Positions 43,309 to 53,921 of a DNA stretch of 64,000 nucleotides are shown here, in pieces. The position numbers and the translations under genes were made by a program. Numbering within the stretch: the stretch's first letter is position 1; each line of letters begins with the position of its first letter. The notes under the pieces are model-generated. The model was not told where the DNA came from and searched no databases. It saw only the letters and a program-made list of their open reading frames with translations. This DNA comes from Paracoccus sediminicola (GTDB taxonomy: Bacteria > Pseudomonadota > Alphaproteobacteria > Rhodobacterales > Rhodobacteraceae). The DNA is taken from assembly GCF_027912835.1 (NCBI RefSeq), contig NZ_CP115768.1, positions 2,906,501-2,970,500 on the forward strand, read 5' to 3'.

Positions 43309-43510
43309 TTGTTCTGAACGATGGGTGCCGCGTGGCCCGGCGTCAACGCGCGGCGCGGCGAACACCGGGTTGCAAATTCCAAGACGGCGAAACCGCGCTT
43401 CTCTCGGTCCGGGCGAAATTGGCCGCTCTCATCATGGTGCATCTGCGCTATAGCTGCGCACGAGGGACCGCCGCGCCGCCGGTCATGATGCAGAAGGGAG
43501 ATTCACGGCC

Positions 43511-45406
<1,896 letters not shown>

Positions 45407-45407
<1 letters not shown>

Positions 45408-46187
45408 TGAAGATGATCGACGCAAACGGGATCGGGCTGCATTATGCCGATCAGGGACCGCAAGACGGCGCGGCTCTGGTGTTCGCAAATTCTCTGGGGA
45501 CCGATCTGCGGCTCTGGGATGCGCTTGTTTCGCATTTGCCGGGAGGGCTGCGGCTGGTCCGCTATGACAAGCGCGGCCACGGGCTGAGCGCGTCTCCGGG
45601 CGGAGCGTGGGGCATCGGCGACCTGGCGGATGATGCGGCGGCGCTGATTGACGCGTTAGGACTGCGCGATGTGGTATTTGTCGGCCTGTCCATCGGGGGG
45701 CTGATCGGGCAGGCTCTGGCAGCACGCCGGCCGGATCTGTTGCGCGGGCTGGTGATTTCGAACAGCGCCGCGAAGATCGGCACCGATGCGATGTGGGCCG
45801 AGCGGATCGGCGCGATCCGGGATGGCGGGCTGCGCGCCGTGTCCGCGCAGACGATGGAACGGTGGTTCTCGCCCGATTTCCGCGCCTCGCCCGAACTGGC
45901 GCTGTGGCAGCTTATGCTGGAGCGGCAGCCCGTCGAGGGTTACATCGCCTGCTGCCAAGCGATCGCCGAGGCGGATCTGCGAGAGGACGCCCGCGCGCTT
46001 TCGCTGCCGGTCCAGATGATCGCGGGCAGCCTGGACGGCTCGACCCCGCCTGAACTGGTCAAGGCCACGGGCGAGATGATCCCCGGCGCGCGCTATGCCG
46101 AACTCGCCGGGGTGGGGCATCTGCCTTGCGTCGAGGCTGCGCAGGATTATGCGTCTGTTCTTACTGCCTTTCTGAGGGAGATCGGCC

Positions 46188-46195
<8 letters not shown>
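45407..46195 (+). CDS. pcaD: 3-oxoadipate enol-lactone hydrolase PcaD
   Basis: 262-residue alpha/beta hydrolase opening the enol-lactone to beta-ketoadipate. NSLGTDLRLWD holds the oxyanion region, GLSIGGLIGQAL the nucleophile serine, IAGSLDGSTPPE the aspartate, AGVGHLPCVE the histidine. ATG at 45407 overlaps the pobA stop; stop overlaps pcaC by 8 bases. Family length and context agree. Confidence 0.95.
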
Positions 46196-47287
<1,092 letters not shown>

Positions 47288-47288
47288 C

Positions 47289-47981
47289 ATGAAGCGCGGA
47301 CCGGAATATCTGAAGGAAACCGCCTCGCAGACGGCGGGGCCCTATGTTCATATCGGGCTGGCTCCGGGTGCGGCGGGGTTCGACATCTATCGCGAAGAGC
47401 TGGGCTGGGACATTGCCGGGCCAGAGCCGAAGGGGCAGAAGATCCGCGTCGAGGGGCTGGTTCTGGACGGGATGGGAAGCCCGGTGAAGGATGTTCTGCT
47501 GGAGGCGTGGCAGGCCAATGCGGAGGGGATCTATGCGCATCCCGAGGGCGGCGGCGAGGTCGAGCCGGGTTTTCGTGGCTGGGGCCGGGTCATCACCGAT
47601 TTCGAGACAGGCGTCTGGGGGTTCGACACGGTGAAACCGGGCCGGGTCAGGTCGCGAAGGCGCATGCAGTCCGGCGTGTCCGGGCGCCTGAGCAAGACCG
47701 ATCCCGCGTGGCAGGGCCGGATGGAAAGCTCTCCGCCGATGGCCCCTCATATCAATCTGTGGATCGTCGCGCGGGGCATCAATATCGGGCTCAATACGCG
47801 GCTCTATTTCGACGACGAGGCCGAGGCCAATGCCCAGGACCCGGTGCTCGACCTCATCGATTCGGAGCATCGGCGCGAGACTCTGATCGCTGCGCGCGAC
47901 GGCGACCGGGACGGCGTGCCGGTCTATCGCTTCACGATCCGGCTTCAGGGCGACAAGGAAACGGTGTTCTTCGATGTCTGA
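47289..47981 (+). CDS. pcaG: Protocatechuate 3,4-dioxygenase alpha chain PcaG
   Basis: 230 residues, longer than the usual ~200. LKETASQTAGPYVHIGLAPG opens the chain; EGLVLDGMGSPVKDVLLEAWQANAEG and APHINLWIVARGINIGLNTRLYF are conserved. The extra length is a basic insert (about residues 118-150, KPGRVRSRRRMQSG through WQGRMESSPP) just before APHIN, where relatives have a short loop. It lies near the active-site entrance in the alpha/beta assembly. The start at 47289 follows the pcaH stop directly. Otherwise an ordinary alpha chain. Confidence 0.94.
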   Translation: MKRGPEYLKETASQTAGPYVHIGLAPGAAGFDIYREELGWDIAGPEPKGQKIRVEGLVLDGMGSPVKDVLLEAWQANAEGIYAHPEGGGEVEPGFRGWGRVITDFETGVWGFDTVKPGRVRSRRRMQSGVSGRLSKTDPAWQGRMESSPPMAPHINLWIVARGINIGLNTRLYFDDEAEANAQDPVLDLIDSEHRRETLIAARDGDRDGVPVYRFTIRLQGDKETVFFDV

Positions 47982-48813
47982 CAACAAACCATGTATCATC
48001 TGCGTCGCCATCACCGGCTCGCTTCCCACCAAGGAAAACAATCCCGCCGTCCCGGTCACGGTAGCCGAACAGGTCGAATCCACCCAAGAGGCCTTCGAGG
48101 CCGGGGCCAGCATCGCGCATTGCCATGTGCGCGACGATGACGGCAAGCCGACCAGCGATCCCGACCGGTTCGCGGCGCTGAAGGACGGGATCGAGACGCA
48201 TTGCCCGGGCATGATCGTCCAGCTTTCGACCGGCGGGCGATCCGGCTCGGGGCGAGAGCGCGGCGGCATGCTGCCGCTCAGGCCGGACATGGCCTCGCTG
48301 TCGGTCGGGTCGAATAATTTTCCGACGCGGGTCTATGAGAATGCGCCGGATCTGGTGGACTGGCTCGCCGCCGAGATGCTGCAATACGACATCAAGCCCG
48401 AGATCGAGGCGTTCGACCTGTCGCATATCTTTCAGGCGAAGAAGATGGCCGATGACGGCAGGCTGGCGGGCACGCCCTATGTTCAGTTCGTCATGGGGGT
48501 AAAGAATGCCATGCCGGTCGATCGAGAGGTGTTCGATTTCTATGTCCGCACGGTCAAGCGGCTTTTTGGCGAGGATGTGCCGTGGTGTGCGGCCGGGATC
48601 GGGCCGAACCAGATCGTGGTGAATGACTGGGCGATCTCTTCCGGCGGTCATGCGCGGACCGGGCTCGAGGATAATGTCCGCATCGACCGCGACAGGCTGG
48701 CGCCGTCCAACGCCGCTTTGGTCCGCCGCGCGGCGGAGCTGTGCGAGAGACATGGCCGTCCGGTCGCCACCCCGGCGCAGGCGCGCGCTCTGCTTGGGCT
48801 CAGGGCGACGTGA
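47974..48813 (+). CDS. BKACE (DUF849) beta-keto acid cleavage enzyme
   Basis: 279-residue TIM-barrel, zinc-dependent. Metal histidines in SIAHCHVRDDDGKP, substrate segment IVQLSTGGRSGSGRERGGM, and GGHARTGLEDN with the catalytic-region glutamate. Characterised members condense a beta-keto acid with acetyl-CoA and split it to acetoacetate plus a new acyl-CoA. Between pcaG and pcaB the obvious substrate is beta-ketoadipate, giving succinyl-CoA and acetoacetate. pcaI, pcaJ and pcaF are absent from the operon, which supports this. Overlaps pcaG by 8 bases and pcaB by 1. Confidence 0.88.
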   Translation: MSDNKPCIICVAITGSLPTKENNPAVPVTVAEQVESTQEAFEAGASIAHCHVRDDDGKPTSDPDRFAALKDGIETHCPGMIVQLSTGGRSGSGRERGGMLPLRPDMASLSVGSNNFPTRVYENAPDLVDWLAAEMLQYDIKPEIEAFDLSHIFQAKKMADDGRLAGTPYVQFVMGVKNAMPVDREVFDFYVRTVKRLFGEDVPWCAAGIGPNQIVVNDWAISSGGHARTGLEDNVRIDRDRLAPSNAALVRRAAELCERHGRPVATPAQARALLGLRAT

Positions 48814-50129
48814 TGGTGACGGCGATGTTTCAGCCGCTCTTCGGCGATGCCGAAATGGGCGCGTTGCTGGAGGATCGCGCCGCCATCGCTGCAATGCTGC
48901 GCGCCGAAGCGGCGCTGGCGCAGGCGCAAGCGCGGCTCGGGATCATCCCCGAGGATGCGGCCAGTGCGATAGCCGCGGCGGCGGGGTCGCTGCGCCCCGA
49001 TCCGGTGGCGCTCGGTCCCGGTGTCGCGCGCGCCGGGATCGCCGCGCAGCCGGTGATCGCCGCGCTGAAGGAAGCGGTCGGGGTTCACGCCGCATGGGTG
49101 CATTTCGGCGCGACTTCTCAGGACATCGTCGATACCGGTCTGGTGCTGCAACTGACGGAGGCAACAGCGCTTCTGCGGGACCGGCTTTCCCGGCTGATTG
49201 CCTTGCTGAGTGAAAAAGCCGCCAAGTATGCCGATCTACCGATCCCGGCGCATACGAGGTTCCAGACCGCCGCGCCGACGACGCTCGGCGCCAAGATCGC
49301 CATCTGGGCGGCGCCGTTGCAGCGTCAGTCCGAGCGGCTCGAGCAGCTTTTGCCGCGCTTGCTGGTGCTGTCGCTTTTCGGTGCGGCGGGCAGCGCGGCG
49401 GCGCTTGGGCCTCAGGTGGACAGGCTGCGGCAGGACATGGCGGACCGGCTGGGCATCGGTGTGACCGAGATGCCGTGGCATTCGAGCCGGGACAATATTG
49501 CCGAGCTGGCCGGCTGGCTGGCCATGTTGACCGGCGCGCTCGGCAAGGTCGGCGTCGATCTGGTGCTGCTGTCTCAATCCGAGCTGGCGCAGCTCAGCGC
49601 CGGAACCGGCGGGGCGTCGTCGACCATGCCGCAGAAATCGAATCCGGTCGCGGCCGAGACGCTGGTGACGCTGGCGAGGTTGAACGCGGGTGATCTGGGG
49701 ACGCTGCACCAGGCGATGGTCCATGCAAACGAGCGCGACGGCTCGGCGCTGGGAATTGAATGGTCCGTATTTCCGGCCATGCTGGAACGGGCTGCTGCCT
49801 CACTGCGCATTGCGCTCGATCTGGCGGCGACACTGCGCGCCGACGAAGACCGCATCGCACAAGGCTTTGCGGCCGATCGCGGCGTGATGATGTCGGAAAC
49901 CGCCGGGTTTATCCTCTGCCGCGAAATGCCGCGGGCAGAGGCGCTGACCATCGTCGCCCAGGCGCTGCGCGAAGTGGAGGCCTCGCCCGATCTGACGCTC
50001 GCCGCCGCGCTGAGCCGCGTCAGGCCCGATCACGACTGGGCCAGTCTTCTGGCGCCAGAGGTCAATATCGGTCAAGCTGCCGAGATTGCGCGGCAGCCGC
50101 AATCACCAAGGGAGGACGACCAGACATGA
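48813..50129 (+). CDS. pcaB: 3-carboxy-cis,cis-muconate cycloisomerase PcaB
   Basis: 438 residues of the fumarase/aspartase superfamily, turning beta-carboxymuconate into gamma-carboxymuconolactone. WVHFGATSQDIVDTGL, LPIPAHTRFQTAAPTT and the signature GASSTMPQKSNPVAAE are all present. Start is ATG 48813 (TGATG with the preceding stop). Its last codons contain the ribosome-binding site and 19-base leader of the TRAP binding protein, which starts within its stop. Confidence 0.95.
   Translation: MVTAMFQPLFGDAEMGALLEDRAAIAAMLRAEAALAQAQARLGIIPEDAASAIAAAAGSLRPDPVALGPGVARAGIAAQPVIAALKEAVGVHAAWVHFGATSQDIVDTGLVLQLTEATALLRDRLSRLIALLSEKAAKYADLPIPAHTRFQTAAPTTLGAKIAIWAAPLQRQSERLEQLLPRLLVLSLFGAAGSAAALGPQVDRLRQDMADRLGIGVTEMPWHSSRDNIAELAGWLAMLTGALGKVGVDLVLLSQSELAQLSAGTGGASSTMPQKSNPVAAETLVTLARLNAGDLGTLHQAMVHANERDGSALGIEWSVFPAMLERAAASLRIALDLAATLRADEDRIAQGFAADRGVMMSETAGFILCREMPRAEALTIVAQALREVEASPDLTLAAALSRVRPDHDWASLLAPEVNIGQAAEIARQPQSPREDDQT
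50103..50121 (+). repeat. Second copy of the 19-base TRAP leader
   Basis: TCACCAAGGGAGGACGACC, identical to 14238-14256, here embedded in the final codons of pcaB and serving as the ribosome-binding region for the TRAP gene at 50126. Confidence 0.7.
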
Positions 50130-51151
50130 AACATCTGCTTATTTCGACAGTGGCGCTCTGCGCGCTGAGCGCCCCAGCTTTCGCGCAGGAGGTGACGCTG
50201 CGCGTGCATCACTTCCTGTCCGCCGATGCGCCGATCCAGGCCGGCGTGCTGAACCAGTGGGAAAAGACCGTCGAGGAGCAGTCCGGCGACCGGATCGACG
50301 TGCAGATCTACCCGTCGATGCAGTTGGGCGGCAAGCCGCCGCAGCTTTTCGATCAGGCCCGTGACGGCGTCGTCGACATCGTCTGGACGGTGCTGGGCTA
50401 TACGCCCGGACGCTTCCCCAAGGCCGAGGTGTTCGAGCTGCCCTTTATCGCCGGAACCGCGCTGGAAACCACCATGGCGCTTCAGCAATACCAGGAGAAA
50501 TATCTCGCTGACGAGCTGGAAGAGGTGCATCCGCTGCTGATCCATGCCCCTGCCGCCTACAAGATCCACATCAAGGGCGACCCGGTGCAGGAACTGGCGG
50601 ATCTGGGCGGGCTGAAGGTGCGCACGCCGTCTCGGGTGATGACGGATCTGTTGCAGACGCTTGGCGCGACACCGGTCGGGATGCCGGTGCCGGAGCTGCC
50701 ACAGGCGCTGTCCACCGGCGTGATCGACAGCGCGGTGCTGCCCTGGGAGGTGTCCGGCTCGTTGCGTCTGGAAGAGATCGCGAAGGAACATACGGAATTC
50801 GGCCAGGAAAATGGCGGCATGGCCACCTCGGTCTTTGCCCTGGTGATGAACAAGGCGAAATATGACGGTCTGCCCGAAGATCTGAAACAGGTGATCGACG
50901 ATAATTCCGGCGCCGCGCTTGCCCCGCTGGCCGGAAAGGCCTTTGACGCCGCCGAGGCGGAAGAGCGTCAGCAGGCCATCGATGCAGGCGGCACGGTTCA
51001 TGTCATCCCCGAGGATCAGGTCGCGGAATGGGCCGAGGCAGGTCAGCCCGCGATCGACGCTTGGGTCGAGTCGATGACCGAAGCAGGTCTCGACGGGCAG
51101 GCGATGCTCGACGATGCGCGCGCGATGATGGAGGAGGCGCGGGCCGAATAA
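50126..51151 (+). CDS. TRAP transporter periplasmic binding protein DctP (pca-linked)
   Basis: 341 residues. Sec signal MKHLLISTVALCALSAPAFAQ. LRVHHFLSADAPIQAGVLNQW and VQIYPSMQLGGKPPQLFDQARDG lead the mature domain; LGGLKVRTPSRVMTDLLQTLGATPVGMPVPELPQAL holds the ligand arginine. ATG overlaps the pcaB stop, so it is the next cistron of the aromatic operon. Likely ligand: 4-hydroxybenzoate, protocatechuate or a related aromatic acid. That is an inference from position. Confidence 0.93.
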   Translation: MKHLLISTVALCALSAPAFAQEVTLRVHHFLSADAPIQAGVLNQWEKTVEEQSGDRIDVQIYPSMQLGGKPPQLFDQARDGVVDIVWTVLGYTPGRFPKAEVFELPFIAGTALETTMALQQYQEKYLADELEEVHPLLIHAPAAYKIHIKGDPVQELADLGGLKVRTPSRVMTDLLQTLGATPVGMPVPELPQALSTGVIDSAVLPWEVSGSLRLEEIAKEHTEFGQENGGMATSVFALVMNKAKYDGLPEDLKQVIDDNSGAALAPLAGKAFDAAEAEERQQAIDAGGTVHVIPEDQVAEWAEAGQPAIDAWVESMTEAGLDGQAMLDDARAMMEEARAE

Positions 51152-51183
51152 GCCGCGCCGGACGCAGAAAGCCCGGGGGCGCC

Positions 51184-51699
51184 ATGAGCGAAGAGGTCAC
51201 CGAAACGCCGCTTGACGTGTCATTGCCGGCATGGCTGGTGATGCTGTGCCGGATCGTGGCCGGGATCGGCGGGCTGGTGCTGATGGCGGCGATGCTGATG
51301 ACAGTCATCAGCGTGACGCTGCGCACGGTCGCCGGCGCCCCCATCCCCGGCGATTTCGAGATGGTCGAGCTGGGATCGGCGGTGGTGATCGCCTGTTTCC
51401 TGCCCTGGTGTCAGGTCTCGCGCGGCAATGTTCTGGTGGATTTCTTCACCAGCCGTGCCGGGGCGCGGACCAACCATCTTCTCGAGGCGTTCGGAGACCT
51501 GCTGTATCTGCTGATCGGTATCCTGCTGATCTGGCGGATGTATCACGGCGTCACCGAGCTTTACGGCTATAACGAGCAGACCATGGTGCTGCGGCTCCCG
51601 GTCTGGCCGAGTGCGGCCTTGATGGTCCCGGCCTTTCTGCTGCTGATCGTGACCACCTTCTATACGATGATCGGCCATCTCAAGGCGGCGCGGGCATGA
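51184..51699 (+). CDS. TRAP transporter small permease subunit DctQ (pca-linked)
   Basis: 171 residues, four helices. LCRIVAGIGGLVLMAAMLMTVI, PGDFEMVELGSAVVIACFLPWCQVSRGNVLVDFFT and MVPAFLLLIVTTFYTMIGHL are typical. ATG at 51184 has a weak ribosome-binding site (GGGGGC). Stop overlaps DctM by 4 bases. Partner of the adjacent receptor and channel. Confidence 0.92.
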   Translation: MSEEVTETPLDVSLPAWLVMLCRIVAGIGGLVLMAAMLMTVISVTLRTVAGAPIPGDFEMVELGSAVVIACFLPWCQVSRGNVLVDFFTSRAGARTNHLLEAFGDLLYLLIGILLIWRMYHGVTELYGYNEQTMVLRLPVWPSAALMVPAFLLLIVTTFYTMIGHLKAARA

Positions 51700-53015
51700 G
51701 CGGCATTGCCGCCGGGCTGACGGGGTTTGCGGTGCTGCTCGCGCTGATGGCGGTGCGTGTACCAATCGCTGTGGCAATGCTGACCACCGGGATCGGCGGC
51801 TATTGGCTGGTCAATGGCACGGTTCCGATGCTGGCCTATCTCAAGACCAACACATTCTACCAGTTCTCGAGCTATTCACTTTCAGTGATCCCGCTTTTCG
51901 TGCTGATGGGCGAGTTCGCCACCCATGCCGGGATGAGCCGCGCGCTGTATCGCGCGGCCGCCGCCTTTCTGGGGCAGCGCAGGGGGGGACTGGCGATGGC
52001 GACCATCGGCGGCAGCGCGGCGTTCGGGGCGATCTGCGGCTCGTCTCTGGCCACGGCCGCGACGATGGGGCAGGTCGCGCTCCCCGAGATGCGGCGCTAT
52101 GGTTATTCAGGGGCGCTGTCGACCGGCTCGGTCGCGGCGGGGGGCACGCTTGGTATCCTGATCCCGCCCTCGGTGATCCTCGTGCTCTATGCGCTGATGA
52201 CCGAGCAGAATATCGGCAAGATGTTCGTCGCCGCGATGGTCCCGGGGGTTCTGGCGGCCTTGGGTTACATGCTGGCAATCGCCTGGTTCGTCCGCCGCAA
52301 CCCACAGGCCGGCCCCGCCGCCGAGCCGGCCAGCCGGGCCGAAAAGCTGGGCGCGATCCGCGAGACTTGGTCCATCGGGCTGATCTTCCTTTTGGTCATC
52401 GTCGGCATGTATCGCGGCTGGTTCACCCCGACAGAGGCCGCCGCGATCGGCGCTTTCGGGACCTTCGTTCTGGCGGTGCTGCATGGCGGGCTGCGGCTGA
52501 ACGGGCTGATGGACTGCCTGCAGGGCACGGCCAGGACCACCGCCATGATCTTTCTGATCCTGCTCGGCGCCGAGATGTTCAACGCCTTTCTTTCGGCCAC
52601 CCAGACCCCGATGCTGGCCGCGAATGCCATTGTCGAGAGCGGGCTTTCTCCGATGCTGGTCCTGCTGGCGATCCTGCTGCTCTATATGCTGATGGGCTGC
52701 GTCATGGATTCGATGTCCATGCTGCTGCTGACCATTCCGATCTTCTACCCGATCATCGCCGGTCTGGACTTCGGCATGACGCGCGAAGAGACGCTGATCT
52801 GGTTCGGAATCCTCGCCGTGGTGGTGGTCGAGGTCGGGCTGATCACGCCTCCGGTCGGCATGAATGTCTTTGTCATCAACGGCATGGCGCGGGATGTGCC
52901 GATGATGGAAAGTTTCCGGGGCGTCTTGCCCTTCCTCATCAGCGACTTTATCCGGATCGCGGTGCTGGTGATGGTGCCTGGCATCTCGCTGATGCTGGTG
53001 CGGCTGCTCGGCTAG
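51696..53015 (+). CDS. TRAP transporter large permease subunit DctM (pca-linked)
   Basis: 439 residues, the standard size. IPLFVLMGEFATHAGMSRALYRAAAAFLGQRRGGLAMATIGG, GAICGSSLATAATMGQVALPEMRRYGYSGALSTGSVAAGGTLGILIPPSVIL, and the C-terminal DSMSMLLLTIPIFYPII and EVGLITPPVGMNVFVINGMA match the family throughout. Completes the tripartite importer at the end of the aromatic operon; a TSUP gene follows after 16 bases. Confidence 0.94.
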   Translation: MSGIAAGLTGFAVLLALMAVRVPIAVAMLTTGIGGYWLVNGTVPMLAYLKTNTFYQFSSYSLSVIPLFVLMGEFATHAGMSRALYRAAAAFLGQRRGGLAMATIGGSAAFGAICGSSLATAATMGQVALPEMRRYGYSGALSTGSVAAGGTLGILIPPSVILVLYALMTEQNIGKMFVAAMVPGVLAALGYMLAIAWFVRRNPQAGPAAEPASRAEKLGAIRETWSIGLIFLLVIVGMYRGWFTPTEAAAIGAFGTFVLAVLHGGLRLNGLMDCLQGTARTTAMIFLILLGAEMFNAFLSATQTPMLAANAIVESGLSPMLVLLAILLLYMLMGCVMDSMSMLLLTIPIFYPIIAGLDFGMTREETLIWFGILAVVVVEVGLITPPVGMNVFVINGMARDVPMMESFRGVLPFLISDFIRIAVLVMVPGISLMLVRLLG

Positions 53016-53031
53016 CGCAGCGCAGAGGGGT

Positions 53032-53769
53032 ATGATGATCGAATCGCTGGCGGTGGCCATGATCGCCTTCCTGATGGGCGGTATCCTGAAAGGCGCGATC
53101 GGCGCGGGCACGCCGGTCATCGTCGTGCCGATCACCTCGATCTATTTCGGCGTCCATCACGCCGTGGCGCTGTTCGTGCTTCCGGCGCTCGCATCGAATA
53201 TCTGGCAGGCCTGGCAATACCGGCAGAATATCGAGGATCGCGGTTTTGTCTGGCGGCTGGTGATCTCTGGCGCCGTCGGAGCCTTTTTCGGCACGCTGCT
53301 TTTGGCGGCCCTTCCGGCTGATCTGTTGTCGATCGTCGTTGGCAGCCTGGCGCTGTTCTATGTCGGCTTCCGCCTTTTGAAGCCCGACTGGTCGCTGCGC
53401 TATGGGCTTGCGCGGATGCTGGCGGCGCCTGCCGGTTTGGCGGCCGGGCTTTTGCAGGGTGCGGCGGGGATCTCTGCCCCGATATCCGTGACCTTTCTGC
53501 ACGCCGTCCGCCTGCCGCGAGAGCGTTTCATACCCACCATCTCGGCGATGTTCACGGCGATGACGGCGGTTCAGTTCCCCTCGCTGATCGGGGTTGGGTT
53601 GATGAGCTGGCAGATCCTCGCGATCAGCGTGATCGCCTGCATCCCGCTTTTCGCCGGGATGCCGCTTGGGGCGGTGCTGGTCCGGCGGGTCGGCGTGAGG
53701 CTGTTTGACCGGCTCATCATGGCGTTGCTGTTCGTGATCGCGCTCCGGTTGATCCTCGGCGCAACCTGA
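53032..53769 (+). CDS. TSUP-family (TauE/SafE) membrane carrier
   Basis: 245 residues, about eight hydrophobic helices with the internal repeat of the family: FLMGGILKGAIGAGTPVIVVPI in the first half and AAGLLQGAAGISAPISVTF in the second. ATG codons at 53032 and 53035 both follow GAGGGG. TSUP proteins export sulfite, sulfoacetate or other organic anions. As last gene of the aromatic/TRAP operon it may export a sulfonated or acidic by-product. Substrate unknown. Confidence 0.85.
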   Translation: MMIESLAVAMIAFLMGGILKGAIGAGTPVIVVPITSIYFGVHHAVALFVLPALASNIWQAWQYRQNIEDRGFVWRLVISGAVGAFFGTLLLAALPADLLSIVVGSLALFYVGFRLLKPDWSLRYGLARMLAAPAGLAAGLLQGAAGISAPISVTFLHAVRLPRERFIPTISAMFTAMTAVQFPSLIGVGLMSWQILAISVIACIPLFAGMPLGAVLVRRVGVRLFDRLIMALLFVIALRLILGAT

Positions 53770-53808
53770 TCGCAGGCGCCGATCTGACTCAGTCCTGGTT
53801 CTGTGCCT

Positions 53809-53828
53809 CGCGTCTCGCGGGGGACGCG
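53809..53828. terminator. Possible terminator after the TSUP gene
   Basis: CGCGTC-8-base loop-GACGCG, 40 bases after the TSUP stop, in the 152-base gap before the carbamoyltransferase gene. No T-tract; weak candidate. Confidence 0.35.
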
Positions 53829-53921
53829 GCAACGCAGAAATTTCGTAGTCTTCCCAGAGGTATCCTCCTGTGCGACACTTGTGACAACGCTGCCATGCGG
53901 CGGGGTGTGACGAGGAATGTT

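Noticed and set aside
43232..43510. Small plus-strand frame through the mhq/maiA gap (from 43191)
   Set aside because: Begins antisense inside the fusion gene, arginine-rich, and ends at the maiA start without its own ribosome-binding site.
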